A stretch of DNA of 64,000 nt from CBDIBC01 sp965276635 (GCA_965276635.1 CBDIBC010000004.1:248001-312000), one strand, 5' to 3'. Positions 52,194-61,000 are shown, counted from the first letter of the stretch. The notes: generated by a model not told the origin, from the letters alone. Made by a program: numbers and translations.

Positions 52194-53057
52194 GTGCGAA
52201 CCAACCGCTGGGTCCTGGGTGCTCGCCCCCGGACGCTGCCGGCCTCCGCTGTCCCGGTGGTGGTCGGGACCGGCGCGGCGGCCGCTGCCGGAGCGGTGAT
52301 CTGGTGGCGGGCGGTGGTCGCCCTGGTCGTGGCCCTGGCCATCCAGGTGGCGACCAACTACGCCAACGACTACAGCGACGGTGTGCGCGGCACCGACGAG
52401 GTGCGGGTCGGACCGGCCCGACTGGTGGCGTCCGGCCTGGCGTCCCCTCGGGCGGTGCGATGGGCTGCGGTCGCTGCGTTCGGTGTGGCCGCCATCGCCG
52501 GCCTCGGGCTGGCCGCGGCGGCGGGCTGGTGGCTGCTGGCCGTCGGTGCGGCATGCATCGCGGCCGGCTGGCTCTACACGGGAGGTCCTCGCCCCTACGG
52601 GTATGCTGGCCTGGGCGAAGTCTTCGTGTTCGTGTTCTTCGGCCTGGTCGCCACGGTCGGGACCACCTACGTCCAGGCCGGCCGCATCACCGGCACGGCG
52701 GTCCTCGTGGCGGTGGCCGTGGGGCTGTTGAACGTGGCCCTGCTCGTGGTCAACAACCTGCGTGACACCGAGACCGACGCGGTGAGCGGCAAGCGCACCC
52801 TGGCGGTCCGGCTCGGCGCCCCTGCCACCCGACGCCTCTACGCCGGCTGCCTGCTCCTGCCGTTCGCGTTCGTGGCGGCCGTGGCGGTGGCTCGCCCCTG
52901 GGCGCTGATCGCCTTCGCCGCCGCGCCGGTCGCGATGGCCCCGCTGCGCCGGGTTCTCGGCGGGGCCGACGGCCCGGCACTGATCGCCGTCCTGGTCGCC
53001 ACCGGCCAGCTGCTCCTCATCTTTGGCGTGCTGCTGGCGGCCGGTCTGGCCCTATGA
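52194..53057 (+). CDS. menA: 1,4-Dihydroxy-2-naphthoate prenyltransferase (MenA)
   Basis: A 287-residue UbiA-superfamily membrane enzyme that attaches the isoprenoid chain of menaquinone. The two Asp-rich prenyl-diphosphate/Mg motifs are NYANDYSDGVRGTD (around 57-70) and NNLRDTETDAVSGKRTLA (around 187-204). About eight to nine helices are present. GTG 52194 starts 20 bp from the divergent menE start. A short 14-bp tandem repeat begins at its stop codon. Confidence 0.93.
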   Translation: MRTNRWVLGARPRTLPASAVPVVVGTGAAAAAGAVIWWRAVVALVVALAIQVATNYANDYSDGVRGTDEVRVGPARLVASGLASPRAVRWAAVAAFGVAAIAGLGLAAAAGWWLLAVGAACIAAGWLYTGGPRPYGYAGLGEVFVFVFFGLVATVGTTYVQAGRITGTAVLVAVAVGLLNVALLVVNNLRDTETDAVSGKRTLAVRLGAPATRRLYAGCLLLPFAFVAAVAVARPWALIAFAAAPVAMAPLRRVLGGADGPALIAVLVATGQLLLIFGVLLAAGLAL

Positions 53058-53104
53058 AAACGGCCCTATGAAACCGGCCCTATGAAACCGGCCCTCCGGG
53101 CCGG
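53048..53104. terminator. Tandem 14-bp repeat and GC hairpin between menA and menH
   Basis: Three near-identical 14-bp units GGCCCTATGAAA(A/C)C run 53048-53061, 53062-53075 and 53076-53089; the first includes the menA stop. They are followed by the perfect hairpin CCGGCCC-TCC-GGGCCGG (53088-53104). It lies between the convergent menA and menH ends and is a reasonable bidirectional terminator, although without a T-tract. Confidence 0.5.
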
Positions 53105-53123
53105 TATGACCACGGCCGAGCCC

Positions 53124-53840
53124 CTAGCGGGCGGTCCGCGCCAGCCACGCCGACAGCACCTCGGTGAACGCCGCCGGCCGCTCCAGGTGGCAGGCATGGC
53201 CGGCGCCGGCCACCAGGGCCACGGCAGGGCCCGAACCGATAGTCGCCGCCAGCCGCCGGGCGTGCGCGCGGTACACCGCATCCAGCTCGCCGGCCACCAC
53301 CAGGACAGGCATGGCCAGCTCGCCCAGGCGGTCCCACAGCGGCGCCTGGGTCCCGGCCCCGGCCAGGCGGAGGCTGGATGCCAGGCCGTTGCGGTCGCCC
53401 CCAAGTCGGCTGTCGAGCGCAGCCGCCTCGGCGGGCAGGGTGGCGAAGAGCGGCCGGGTCAGCCACCAGCGGACGAACGCCTCGACGCCGTCGCGCTCGA
53501 TGCGCCGGGCCAGCGCCTCGTCGTCGGCCCGGCGGCGCGCCCGGTCGGCGTCGTCGTCGATCCCCGCGCTGGTGCTGACGAGCACCAGCCGCTCGACCAG
53601 ATCGGGGCGGCCGAGGGCCAGGTGCAGGGCGAGGCGTCCGCCCATCGAGTAGCCGACGTAGGTGGCCGGCCCGACGGCGTTACCGATCAGCGCCGCACCC
53701 TCCCACAGGTCGGCGCGCACGTCGGCCGAACCGCCGTGCCCCGGAGCGTCGACGGTGACCACCGCGTGGTCGGCCGCCAGCCCGGCGACGACGGGATCCC
53801 ACGATGGCCCGGACTGGGTGAACCCGTGGATCAAGGCCAC
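53124..53840 (-). CDS. menH: Alpha/beta hydrolase, probable SHCHC synthase (MenH)
   Basis: A 238-residue alpha/beta hydrolase. The oxyanion motif is IHGFTQSGPSW, the nucleophile Ser lies in VGYSMGGRLALHLALGRP, the acid is in VVAGELDAVY and the catalytic His in GAGHACHLERP. This MenH-like pattern with menD next to it supports 2-succinyl-6-hydroxy-2,4-cyclohexadiene-1-carboxylate synthase. GTG 53840 is the only sensible start. It is divergent from menD with 52 nt between start codons. Confidence 0.85.
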   Translation of the reverse strand: MALIHGFTQSGPSWDPVVAGLAADHAVVTVDAPGHGGSADVRADLWEGAALIGNAVGPATYVGYSMGGRLALHLALGRPDLVERLVLVSTSAGIDDDADRARRRADDEALARRIERDGVEAFVRWWLTRPLFATLPAEAAALDSRLGGDRNGLASSLRLAGAGTQAPLWDRLGELAMPVLVVAGELDAVYRAHARRLAATIGSGPAVALVAGAGHACHLERPAAFTEVLSAWLARTAR

Positions 53841-53892
53841 CCGCGGCCCCCGCTTCGAGCATGTTCCTGGACCAGCACGCCACGATCCTGCC

Positions 53893-55677
53893 ATGAGCGA
53901 TCCCGCCGACGTCCAGGCCGCCTTCGCCACCACGCTGGTCGACGAGTGGGTGCGCGGGGGAGTGACCGATGCCGTGGTCGCCCCCGGCTCCCGGTCCACC
54001 CCACTGCTGGTGGCGCTGGCGGATGACGACCGGGTGCATCTGCACGTGGTCCTCGACGAGCGCAGCGCCGGCTTCGTGGCCTTGGGGCTGGGCCTGGCCA
54101 CGGGCCGGCCGGCGCCCGTCGTCACGACCAGCGGCACGGCGGCCGCCGAGCTGCACCCATCAGTCGTGGAAGCCCACCAGGCCGACGTCCCGTACCTGGC
54201 GGTGACCGCTGACCGCCCGCCGGAGCTGCACCACGTCGGGGCGGCCCAGACCGTGGAGCAGGACGGGCTGTTCGGCGGCGCCGTGCGCTGGGCCGCCGCT
54301 CCGGGGGTGGCGGACGAGGCGTCGTCGGCGGCCTGGCGGCCCCTGGCCGCTCGATCGGTGGCCGTGGCGCGAGGTCGGGCCGGTGGCGGCCGCCCGGGAC
54401 CGGTCCACCTGAACGTGGCGTTCCGCGACCCGTTGCTCGGCGACGGGTCCCACCTGGTCCCGGCCGGCCGCGACGGCGGTGCGCCGTGGCATCGGGCCGG
54501 GGCGGCGATGGCGGGAGCACCGGCCGGCGGGGTGGGGGCAGATGGGGTGGCGGCAGACGGGGTGGCGGCAGACGGGGTGGTGGCCGAGGTCGTGGCTCAC
54601 TTGGCCCGGGCCGCGGGCGGCCGGGGGCTCCTCGTCGCCGGCGGCGATGCCGGCGATCCCGACACTGTCGTCGCCCTCGCCGCGGCCCTCGGTTGGCCCC
54701 TCGTCGCCGATCCGCGCTCGGGCGCCCGCCAGGGCGGGGCGCCGGTCATCGCCGCCGCGGACGCCCTGCTGCGGGTGCCGACCATGGCGGCTCGCCGGCC
54801 CGAGATCGTCCTGCGCCTCGGGCGGCCGTGGGCGTCCAAGGTGCTGAACCAGTGGCTGGCCTCCGGCGCCAGCCGCCTCGACGTCCTGGTCGATCCCTAC
54901 GGCACGTGGGCCGATCCCGACCGTCGTGTCACCCACGTCGTCGGCGCCGACCCGACCGCCTTCTGCCGGGCCGTGCACGCCACGTTGGTGCCCGCGGCGC
55001 ACGGCGCGTCGGCGTGGCTGACGGGTTGGCTCCGGGCCGAGGCCGCCGCCCAGGCCGTCTTGACCGCCCGCCTGGAGGCCACCGCCGGCCCTCCGACCGA
55101 GCCGGCGGTGGCCCGCCGGGTGGTGGCCGCTGCGCCCGCCGGCAGCACCCTGGTGACCTCGTCGTCGATGCCGGTGCGCGACGTCGAGTGGTTCGGCGCC
55201 CCCCGATCCGGCGTTCGCGTCGTGGCCAACCGAGGCGCCAACGGCATCGACGGGGTGGTCTCCACCGTCCTCGGCGTGGCCCTGGCGGGTGGTCCGGTGA
55301 TCGGGTTGCTCGGTGACCTGGCATTCGCCTACGACGCTGGTGCCCTGCTGTGGGCCAGGGACCGCCCAGTCTCCGCCACCCTGGTCGTGGTCGACAACGA
55401 CGGCGGCGGCATCTTCTCGTTCCTCCCGCAGGCCGCCCACGCCGCGCCGGCCCGGTTCGAGCAGTTGTGGGGCACCCCCCACGGACTCGATGTGGGGCGG
55501 CTGGCCGAGGCCTACGGCGTCACCGTGCTCCGGGCCGACGACCTGGATGCGGTGAGCAGCGCGGTGGCCGACGCTGGCCGGCCCGGGATACGCGTCGTGG
55601 TCGTCCGCACCGACCGGAGCACGAACGTGGCTGTCCACCAGGACCTGAACGCCGCAGTCGCCGCCGCTGTCGGGTGA
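53893..55677 (+). CDS. menD: 2-Succinyl-5-enolpyruvyl-6-hydroxy-3-cyclohexene-1-carboxylate synthase (MenD)
   Basis: A 594-residue thiamine-diphosphate enzyme that joins 2-oxoglutarate to isochorismate, the first dedicated step in menaquinone synthesis. It has VVAPGSRSTPLLVAL at the start, TSGTAAAELHPSVVEA, TADRPPELHHVGAAQTVEQDGLFG and the ThDP/Mg motif GDLAFAYDAGALLWARD plus DNDGGGIFSFLPQ. An Ala/Gly-rich spacer near residue 210-232 contains a tandem repeat (ADGVA units). The start ATG 53893 is well placed 52 nt from divergent menH. Confidence 0.94.
   Translation: MSDPADVQAAFATTLVDEWVRGGVTDAVVAPGSRSTPLLVALADDDRVHLHVVLDERSAGFVALGLGLATGRPAPVVTTSGTAAAELHPSVVEAHQADVPYLAVTADRPPELHHVGAAQTVEQDGLFGGAVRWAAAPGVADEASSAAWRPLAARSVAVARGRAGGGRPGPVHLNVAFRDPLLGDGSHLVPAGRDGGAPWHRAGAAMAGAPAGGVGADGVAADGVAADGVVAEVVAHLARAAGGRGLLVAGGDAGDPDTVVALAAALGWPLVADPRSGARQGGAPVIAAADALLRVPTMAARRPEIVLRLGRPWASKVLNQWLASGASRLDVLVDPYGTWADPDRRVTHVVGADPTAFCRAVHATLVPAAHGASAWLTGWLRAEAAAQAVLTARLEATAGPPTEPAVARRVVAAAPAGSTLVTSSSMPVRDVEWFGAPRSGVRVVANRGANGIDGVVSTVLGVALAGGPVIGLLGDLAFAYDAGALLWARDRPVSATLVVVDNDGGGIFSFLPQAAHAAPARFEQLWGTPHGLDVGRLAEAYGVTVLRADDLDAVSSAVADAGRPGIRVVVVRTDRSTNVAVHQDLNAAVAAAVG
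54526..54585 (+). repeat. 15-bp in-frame minisatellite in menD
   Basis: Three near-perfect copies of GA(T/C)GGGGTGGCGGCA (54541-54555, 54556-54570, 54571-54585) follow a diverged copy at 54526. They encode a DGVAA-type pentapeptide repeat in the linker between MenD domains. The unit is a multiple of three, so copy changes keep the frame. Confidence 0.85.
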
Positions 55678-55696
55678 TCCGTTCTCTCACGATCAC

Positions 55697-57013
55697 TCAG
55701 GGGCGGACCAGGGCGGCGAGCAGGGCCTGGAGCTTGAGCTGGGTCTCCGCCAGCTCGGCGGAGGCATCGGAGTCGGCTACCACCCCGACTCCGGCGTACA
55801 TGGCCGCACGGGGGCCATCGACCTGGGCGCAACGGATGCCCACCGCGAACACGCCGTCGCCCCGGCCGTCGACCCAGCCGATCGGCCCGGCGTAGCCCCG
55901 GCGATCGAAGCCCTCGACCGCCTGGATGTGGGCGATGGCGTCCTTGGTGGGCACCCCGCCGACCGCCGGGGTGGGTTGGATCTCGGCGACCAGCTCCAGG
56001 GCGGTCGCCGTCCGCCCGGCTGCGTCGGGGCGGAGGGTGCCCGAGATGCGGGTGGCCAGGTGGGAGACGTTCCGCAGGCCCAGGACCTCGGGGCTGGCGG
56101 GGACGTCGAGGCTGGTGCAGTGGGCGCCCAGCGCGACGGACAGGGCATCGATGACGAGCTGGTGCTCCCACCGGTCCTTGGTCGACGCCATGAGCCCCGC
56201 CACCAGGGCTTCGTCGGCGGCTGCGCTGCCGCTGCGGGCGACCGTGCCGGCGAGCGGATGGCTGGTCAAGGCGTCCCCCCGTCGCTCGACGAGCAGCTCC
56301 GGGCTGGCGCCGATGAACCCGTCGATGTGGAACACCATGCACGACGGGTACAGCGCGGCCAGCCGGGCGAGGACATCGGGGATGACAAAGGGCCGGTTGG
56401 CCACCACGTCGATGCGCCGGGCCAGCACGACCTTCTCCATCGCCCCCGCCCGGATGCGGGTGACGGCGTCGTCGATCAGGTCGCGCCAGGCCCGGTGGGA
56501 GATCGGCGACGTCATGGTGAAGCCATCCGGTGCCTCGGGCGGCGGGCCGGCCGGTGCCTCGGGCGGCGGGCCGGCCGGTGCCTCGGGCGGCGGGCCGGCC
56601 GGTGCCTCGGGCGGCGGCCCAGCGGGCTCGGGGTCGACGACCGGCAGGCCACCGGCCGGACCGACCGTCGTGACCCAGGCTCGGTCGCCCCGGCGGCCCC
56701 AGAGCACCTCGGGCACCACCAGGTGGCCGGCGGCGGCCGGGTCGAACGGCAGCGCGCCGAAGGCCACCGGCCCGGTGCCCGGCAGCCCGAGGGGATCGTC
56801 GACCTCGACGGCGTCGAGGGCATCGGCCACGGCCCGCACCCCGGCCGGGTCGACCAGTCCGCCGGGGAGGTCCAGGCGGAGGGCCTGGCCTCGCCCGGCC
56901 AGGCTGCCGCGCTGGTCGTGCCAGACGATCCCGTCGCGGCGGCCGGCCACGCCCAGCAGGTCCGGGAGCTCGTCGACCGCGACCTCGGTGGTGCGAGCTG
57001 TCAGGCCGGGCAT
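55697..57013 (-). CDS. menF: Isochorismate synthase (MenF)
   Basis: A 438-residue chorismate-using enzyme of the MenF/EntC type. The conserved catalytic C-terminal block includes KVVLARRIDVV, FHIDGFIGASPELLVERRGD, HPLAGTVARSG, LGLRNVSHLATRISGTL, IQPTPAVGGVPTKDAI and the Mg site near GYAGPIGWVDGRGDGVFAVGIRCAQ. A Pro-rich linker (AGPPPEAP x4) is inserted near residues 130-165. The start overlaps the menG end by 13 nt. With MenD it forms the first steps of menaquinone synthesis. Confidence 0.93.
   Translation of the reverse strand: MPGLTARTTEVAVDELPDLLGVAGRRDGIVWHDQRGSLAGRGQALRLDLPGGLVDPAGVRAVADALDAVEVDDPLGLPGTGPVAFGALPFDPAAAGHLVVPEVLWGRRGDRAWVTTVGPAGGLPVVDPEPAGPPPEAPAGPPPEAPAGPPPEAPAGPPPEAPDGFTMTSPISHRAWRDLIDDAVTRIRAGAMEKVVLARRIDVVANRPFVIPDVLARLAALYPSCMVFHIDGFIGASPELLVERRGDALTSHPLAGTVARSGSAAADEALVAGLMASTKDRWEHQLVIDALSVALGAHCTSLDVPASPEVLGLRNVSHLATRISGTLRPDAAGRTATALELVAEIQPTPAVGGVPTKDAIAHIQAVEGFDRRGYAGPIGWVDGRGDGVFAVGIRCAQVDGPRAAMYAGVGVVADSDASAELAETQLKLQALLAALVRP
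56527..56622 (-). repeat. 24-bp in-frame minisatellite in menF
   Basis: Four copies of a 24-bp unit (starting CCGGTGCCTCGGGCGGCGGG on the plus strand; 56527, 56551, 56575, 56599, the last diverged at its end) encode the octapeptide AGPPPEAP on the minus strand. They make an elongated Pro-rich linker between the N-terminal part and the catalytic domain of MenF. Units are a multiple of three. Confidence 0.9.
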
Positions 57014-57723
57014 CGTGCACTCCCGGTCGCACGCGTGGCGGTGATGAGCTGCGTGATGCCACCGCTCAACAGCGTGCGCTCGACTGCGTCGAAGCCGGCT
57101 CGACGCAACGAGCCCAGCATGTCGCCGGTCTCGGGCAGGTAGGCCACGGACTTGGGGAGGTAGCGATAGGCGGCGCCGTCGGAGAGGGCGGCGCCGAGGC
57201 GGGGGACCACGTGGCCGAAGTACACACTGTGCCCGGCGCGCAGCAGGGCGTGCTCGGGTCGGGCCACGTCGAGCAGGGCGATGCGACCGCCGGGCCGGAC
57301 GGCGCGGGCCAGCGCCGCCCACAGGCCGGGCAGCTCGACGAAGTTCCGGAGGGCGAAGCCGCTGATGACGCCATCGAGGCGACCGTCACCGATCGGCAGG
57401 GCGAGCGCGTCGCCGTGCATCAACGGTGCCGTGGTCCGGGCGTGGCGCAGCATCCCCGCGGACAGGTCGATGCCCACGGCCCGGTAGCCGGCCCGGCCCA
57501 GCTCCCGGCAGAGGTCCCCGGTCCCACAGGCCACGTCGGCCACCACCGCACCGCGCTGGAGGGTCAGGGCGGCGACCGCCCGGCGACGCCAGCCCCCGTC
57601 CATGCCGAAGGTCATGAGCCGGTTCACCAGGTCGTAGCGGGGGGCGATGGCATCGAACATGGAGCGAACGGCGCGCACCTTGTCTGCGCCGATCGGCAGA
57701 TCCGGTCGTGGCCGGCGGCCCAT
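57001..57723 (-). CDS. menG: Demethylmenaquinone methyltransferase (MenG/UbiE)
   Basis: A 240-residue class I SAM methyltransferase that adds the last methyl group of menaquinone. Signature segments are VRSMFDAIAPRYDLVNRLMTFGMD, the SAM motif VADVACGTGDLCRELG, GDALALPIGDGRLDGVISGFALRNF, VYFGHVVPRLG and AYRYLPKSVAYLP. It overlaps menF by 13 nt and directly abuts the membrane protein gene on the same strand. Confidence 0.94.
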   Translation of the reverse strand: MGRRPRPDLPIGADKVRAVRSMFDAIAPRYDLVNRLMTFGMDGGWRRRAVAALTLQRGAVVADVACGTGDLCRELGRAGYRAVGIDLSAGMLRHARTTAPLMHGDALALPIGDGRLDGVISGFALRNFVELPGLWAALARAVRPGGRIALLDVARPEHALLRAGHSVYFGHVVPRLGAALSDGAAYRYLPKSVAYLPETGDMLGSLRRAGFDAVERTLLSGGITQLITATRATGSARCPA

Positions 57724-58062
57724 TCAGCGGAACCAGGTCTTGCGGTAGTCGCGGCTCTGGGGGTGGAGCAGCAGGGCGACCAGGGCGCCCCAGAACAGCA
57801 GGTTGATCAACGATCCGATCGACAGGTAGGCCACGTTGTACGCCACCTCCACGACGGCGATGGCCAGGGTCAGCCAGTAGGCCCACTTCTTCTCGTTGGC
57901 TACGCCGACCCCGCCGACGACGCCACCCACGATGATCACCAGCCCGAGCGGGCTGAGGATGCTGCCACTCAGAATGCCGACGGCCGCCTGGATGTAGCTC
58001 AGGATGGTGGCGTTCTGGAGGGTCTGGGGCTGCGAGCGGTCGAGCCAGCGCACGTTGGCCAT
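57724..58062 (-). CDS. Small polytopic membrane protein
   Basis: A 112-residue protein with three to four membrane helices: IQAAVGILSGSILSPLGLVIIVGG, WAYWLTLAIAVVEVAYNVAYL, INLLFWGALVALLLH. A soluble N-terminus precedes the first helix and the tail RDYRKTWFR is basic. No named family was recognised. Its stop abuts the menG start, so it is probably co-transcribed and translationally coupled; a role in quinone biosynthesis is possible but unproven. Confidence 0.7.
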   Translation of the reverse strand: MANVRWLDRSQPQTLQNATILSYIQAAVGILSGSILSPLGLVIIVGGVVGGVGVANEKKWAYWLTLAIAVVEVAYNVAYLSIGSLINLLFWGALVALLLHPQSRDYRKTWFR

Positions 58063-58105
58063 GGGCTTCAGTGTGGCAGCTGCCCGGGCCGTGCCGGTCC
58101 CGGGG

Positions 58106-59116
58106 TCAGCTCCGTCCGGCCAGCTGGCCGCAGGCCGCGTCGATCTCGGTGCCTCGGTTCCGCCGGACGGTCGCGTTCACCCCGAGCGTGTCGAGGCGGT
58201 CCCGGAAGTCGCGGACCCGCTGGGGCGTCGAGCCGCGCACCGCGTAGCCGGGTGTCGGGTTCAGGGGGATGAGGTTCACGTGGGCACCGAGCGGGCCAGC
58301 CACGTCGGCCAGCTCGGCGGCGTCCGACTCCGCGTCGTTCACCCCGCGGATCATGGCCCACTCGAAGCTCAGCCGGCGCCCCTTGGCCGCCAGGTAGGAG
58401 CGGCACGCCTCGGTGAGCACCGAGATCGGGTAGCGACGGTTCAAGGGGACCAGGCGATCGCGCAGGGTGTCGTTGGCGGCGTGCAGGGACACGGCCAGGT
58501 TCACCGGGAGGTCCTCGATGGCCAACCGGCGGATGCCGGGCACCACCCCGACGGTCGACACCGTGAGGTGGCGGGCGGACAGGCCCATGTCGTCGTGCAT
58601 TCTGGTGATCGCCGCCCACAACCGGTCGTAGTTGGCCAGCGGCTCGCCCATGCCCATGAACACCACGTTCGACACCCGCCGGGGGCGCGCAGCGCGAACC
58701 GCTTCGACGACCTGCTCGACGATCTCGCCGGCGCTGAGCTGGCGGGTGAAGCCCTGCTGGCCGGTGGCGCAGAACGAGCAGTTCATGGCGCAGCCGGCCT
58801 GGCTCGACACACAGACGGTCGAGCGGTCCCGGTAGTGCATGAGGACGGTCTCGACCCGGGCGCCGTCGTGCAGGCTCCACAGCCACTTCAGGGTGCCCCC
58901 GTCGTCGGTCACCGACCGGGTCACCTCGGTCAACGCCGGCGCCAGGCGCGCCTCCAGGTCGGCCCGCAACGCAGCCGGGAGGTCGGTCATCTCCGCCGGC
59001 CGCCGGGCCAGGGTGTGCAGGCCCCGCCACACCTGGTCGACCCGGTAGCGCGGCTGGCCGGCCAGGAGCTCGGCCAGGGCAGCCATGTCGAGGTCGTAGG
59101 CGCCAGGCATGCTCAA
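58106..59116 (-). CDS. rlmN: 23S rRNA/tRNA A2503/A37 C2-methyltransferase RlmN
   Basis: A 336-residue radical SAM methyltransferase. The cluster motif CAMNCSFC follows VCVSSQAG (around 102-116). NVVFMGMGEPLANYD, TVSTVGVVPGI, LAVSLHAANDTLRD, LIPLNPTPG and the C-terminal catalytic Cys in DAACGQL (around 331) are clear. The start overlaps the mshD stop by 4 nt. It methylates A2503 of 23S rRNA and probably tRNA. Confidence 0.95.
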   Translation of the reverse strand: MSMPGAYDLDMAALAELLAGQPRYRVDQVWRGLHTLARRPAEMTDLPAALRADLEARLAPALTEVTRSVTDDGGTLKWLWSLHDGARVETVLMHYRDRSTVCVSSQAGCAMNCSFCATGQQGFTRQLSAGEIVEQVVEAVRAARPRRVSNVVFMGMGEPLANYDRLWAAITRMHDDMGLSARHLTVSTVGVVPGIRRLAIEDLPVNLAVSLHAANDTLRDRLVPLNRRYPISVLTEACRSYLAAKGRRLSFEWAMIRGVNDAESDAAELADVAGPLGAHVNLIPLNPTPGYAVRGSTPQRVRDFRDRLDTLGVNATVRRNRGTEIDAACGQLAGRS

Positions 59117-60042
59117 GCCTTCCCGGCCGCAGGCTCGTCGGCCGTGAAGACCTGGTCGACGTGGTGGACCTGGAAGCCGAGGTCGACGTAGAGCTTCACC
59201 GCACCGAGGTTGGCGGCGTCGACGGAGAGCATGCCGACCGGCACCCCGCGGCCGGCCAGGTGATCCAGGCCGGCGAGGGTCAGGCGCCGGCCCAGCCCCC
59301 GTCCGGCGAAGTCGGGGTCGGTGGCGATGACGTAGATCTCGCCCAACACCGGCTGGTGGTGGCCATGCACCTTGGTCCAGCAGAACCCGGCCAGGCGCCC
59401 GTCCTCCTCGTGCAGTCGGAAGCCGTCAGCGTCGAACCACGGCTCCCGGCGGTGCTCGTCGAGGTCCCGGCGGGTCCAGCCCCCCTGTTCGGGATGCCAG
59501 GCGAACGCCCGGTTGTTGACCGCCAGCCAGGCGTCGTCGTCTGCCCCTGGCCGGTACGGGCGGGTGGGCAGCGGGGTCGACCGGCCGGCCACAGCGGCCT
59601 CAACAGGCAATGATCGGCGCATCTGGTACAGCACCCGCCCCGGCACCAGGCCGGCGGCGGCGGCGGCGCGCAGGTCAGCCGGGCGGGGCTGGCTGACCCA
59701 CACGCTGACCGGGCCGCCCCCGGCGCCGGCGACAGCGCGGCGGGCGGCGCGGAGGAGCGCAGCCGCCTGGGCACCGTCTGCGGTCCGCGCCGCTGGCCGC
59801 ACGGCGAGCTCGATCAGCCAGCTGCGGGCCGGGTCGGATCGGGTCACCTGCCCATAGCTGGCGCCGTCCGCGGTCAGGAGGACGGTCAGGTCGGCGCGCC
59901 CTTCCCGTATCAGGTCCTCCCAGCCGGCGCCCCCGATGGGCTCCGTCCCGTCCGCCTCGGCGGCGGCATCGATGGTCGCCCGGGCCCGGCCGATCGCTGG
60001 TTCGTCCAAGGATCGCCGGGTCTCGATCTCGGCGTCGTCCAC
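59113..60042 (-). CDS. mshD: Mycothiol synthase (MshD)
   Basis: A 309-residue double-GNAT enzyme that acetylates Cys-GlcN-Ins, the last step of mycothiol synthesis. The N-terminal GNAT half is degenerate. The C-terminal half has the MshD hallmarks NNRAFAWHPEQGGWT, GFCWTKVHGH, GEIYVIATDPDFAGRGLGRRLTLAGL and LGAVKLYVDLGF. It is the first gene of the leftward mshD-rlmN-membrane protein-menG-menF row. Mycothiol is specific to Actinomycetota. A palindromic sequence lies about 90 nt upstream. Confidence 0.92.
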   Translation of the reverse strand: MDDAEIETRRSLDEPAIGRARATIDAAAEADGTEPIGGAGWEDLIREGRADLTVLLTADGASYGQVTRSDPARSWLIELAVRPAARTADGAQAAALLRAARRAVAGAGGGPVSVWVSQPRPADLRAAAAAGLVPGRVLYQMRRSLPVEAAVAGRSTPLPTRPYRPGADDDAWLAVNNRAFAWHPEQGGWTRRDLDEHRREPWFDADGFRLHEEDGRLAGFCWTKVHGHHQPVLGEIYVIATDPDFAGRGLGRRLTLAGLDHLAGRGVPVGMLSVDAANLGAVKLYVDLGFQVHHVDQVFTADEPAAGKA

Positions 60043-60130
60043 CGCGGCAGGGTACCGGGGTGGGTTGCCGGTGGCGGCGGGCCGGGTCGGATGGCGCTCG
60101 GGGTGGCTGCGGCGGGCGGCGGGGCGGACG

Positions 60131-60171
60131 AGTGGTCAGTTTGTTCGCCCCAGTCGAACGAACTGACCACT
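60131..60171. repeat. 17-bp imperfect inverted repeat between mshD and nth
   Basis: AGTGGTCAGTTTGTTCG (60131-60147) pairs with 60155-60171 with one mismatch around a 7-nt loop CCCCAGT. It sits in the divergent mshD/nth intergenic region, so a transcription-factor site or an RNA hairpin is possible. AGTTTGTTCGCCCCAG in it matches 14 of 16 bases of the palindrome at 5531-5546. Confidence 0.8.
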
Positions 60172-60252
60172 GCTCCCGGCGGTTGGCTGGTTGACCAGGC
60201 CGCAGCTGCCCGCAGGGGGAACCTCCGGCCGGCAGCCGGCCTGCCCGGTAAC

Positions 60253-60963
60253 GTGCCGCCGGTGGGACGACCGCGGACGGCAGCGGGGCGGGCGAGGGAG
60301 GCGGTGCGCCGCCTGGCCGAGGAGTACCCGGGCACCGGCGCGGACCTGTGCGAGCTGGACTTCCAGACGCCGTGGCAGCTGCTGGTCGCCACCGTGCTGT
60401 CGGCCCAGACGACCGACCTACGGGTGAACTTGGTCACCCCGAAGGTCTTTGCCCGCTACCCGACGCCCGGCGACCTGGGGGCGGCCGTGCCCGAGGAGCT
60501 GGAGGACATCATCCGGTCCACGGGCTTCTTCCGAGCCAAGGCCCGCAGCCTGATGGGCTTGGGCGCGGCGGTCGACCAGCGCTTCGGCGGCACTGTGCCG
60601 ACGACCATGGCCGACCTGGTCACCCTGCCCGGGGTGGGCCGCAAGACGGCCAACGTGCTCCGCAGCGTCGCCCTCGACGAGCCCGGCTTCCCGGTCGACA
60701 CCCACGTCACTCGCCTGACCGGCCTGCTCGGGCTCACCGACGAGACCGACCCCATCCGCATCGAGTCCGCGGTGGGTGCCATGGTGCCGCGGGCGGCGTG
60801 GGGTGGGTTCAGCCTGCGCCTCATTCTGCACGGCCGGCGGGTGTGCGTCGCCCGGCGGCCCCGCTGCGCCGACTGCGTGCTGGCCGACTTCTGCCCCTCG
60901 GCGGCCGTGCCTGTCGCCCGGACGGCCAGGGCGCCCCGCCCGAGTTCCACCACCCCTCGGTGA
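60253..60963 (+). CDS. nth: Endonuclease III (Nth) DNA glycosylase/AP lyase
   Basis: A 236-residue HhH-GPD base-excision repair enzyme. The helix-hairpin-helix segment is LVTLPGVGRKTANVL with the catalytic Lys, the GPD-type Asp is in VDTHVTRLTGLLG, and the C-terminal [4Fe-4S] loop is CVARRPRCADCVLADFC (C-X6-C-X2-C-X5-C). It removes oxidised pyrimidines. The GTG at 60253 (or 60262) precedes the conserved start RPRTAAGRAREAVRRLAEEYP. Earlier in-frame codons from 60091 would cover the palindrome and look non-coding. Confidence 0.94.
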   Translation: MPPVGRPRTAAGRAREAVRRLAEEYPGTGADLCELDFQTPWQLLVATVLSAQTTDLRVNLVTPKVFARYPTPGDLGAAVPEELEDIIRSTGFFRAKARSLMGLGAAVDQRFGGTVPTTMADLVTLPGVGRKTANVLRSVALDEPGFPVDTHVTRLTGLLGLTDETDPIRIESAVGAMVPRAAWGGFSLRLILHGRRVCVARRPRCADCVLADFCPSAAVPVARTARAPRPSSTTPR

Positions 60964-61000
60964 CCGTCACCGGCTGCCCCGGGACGGGACGAAGCCGGGC

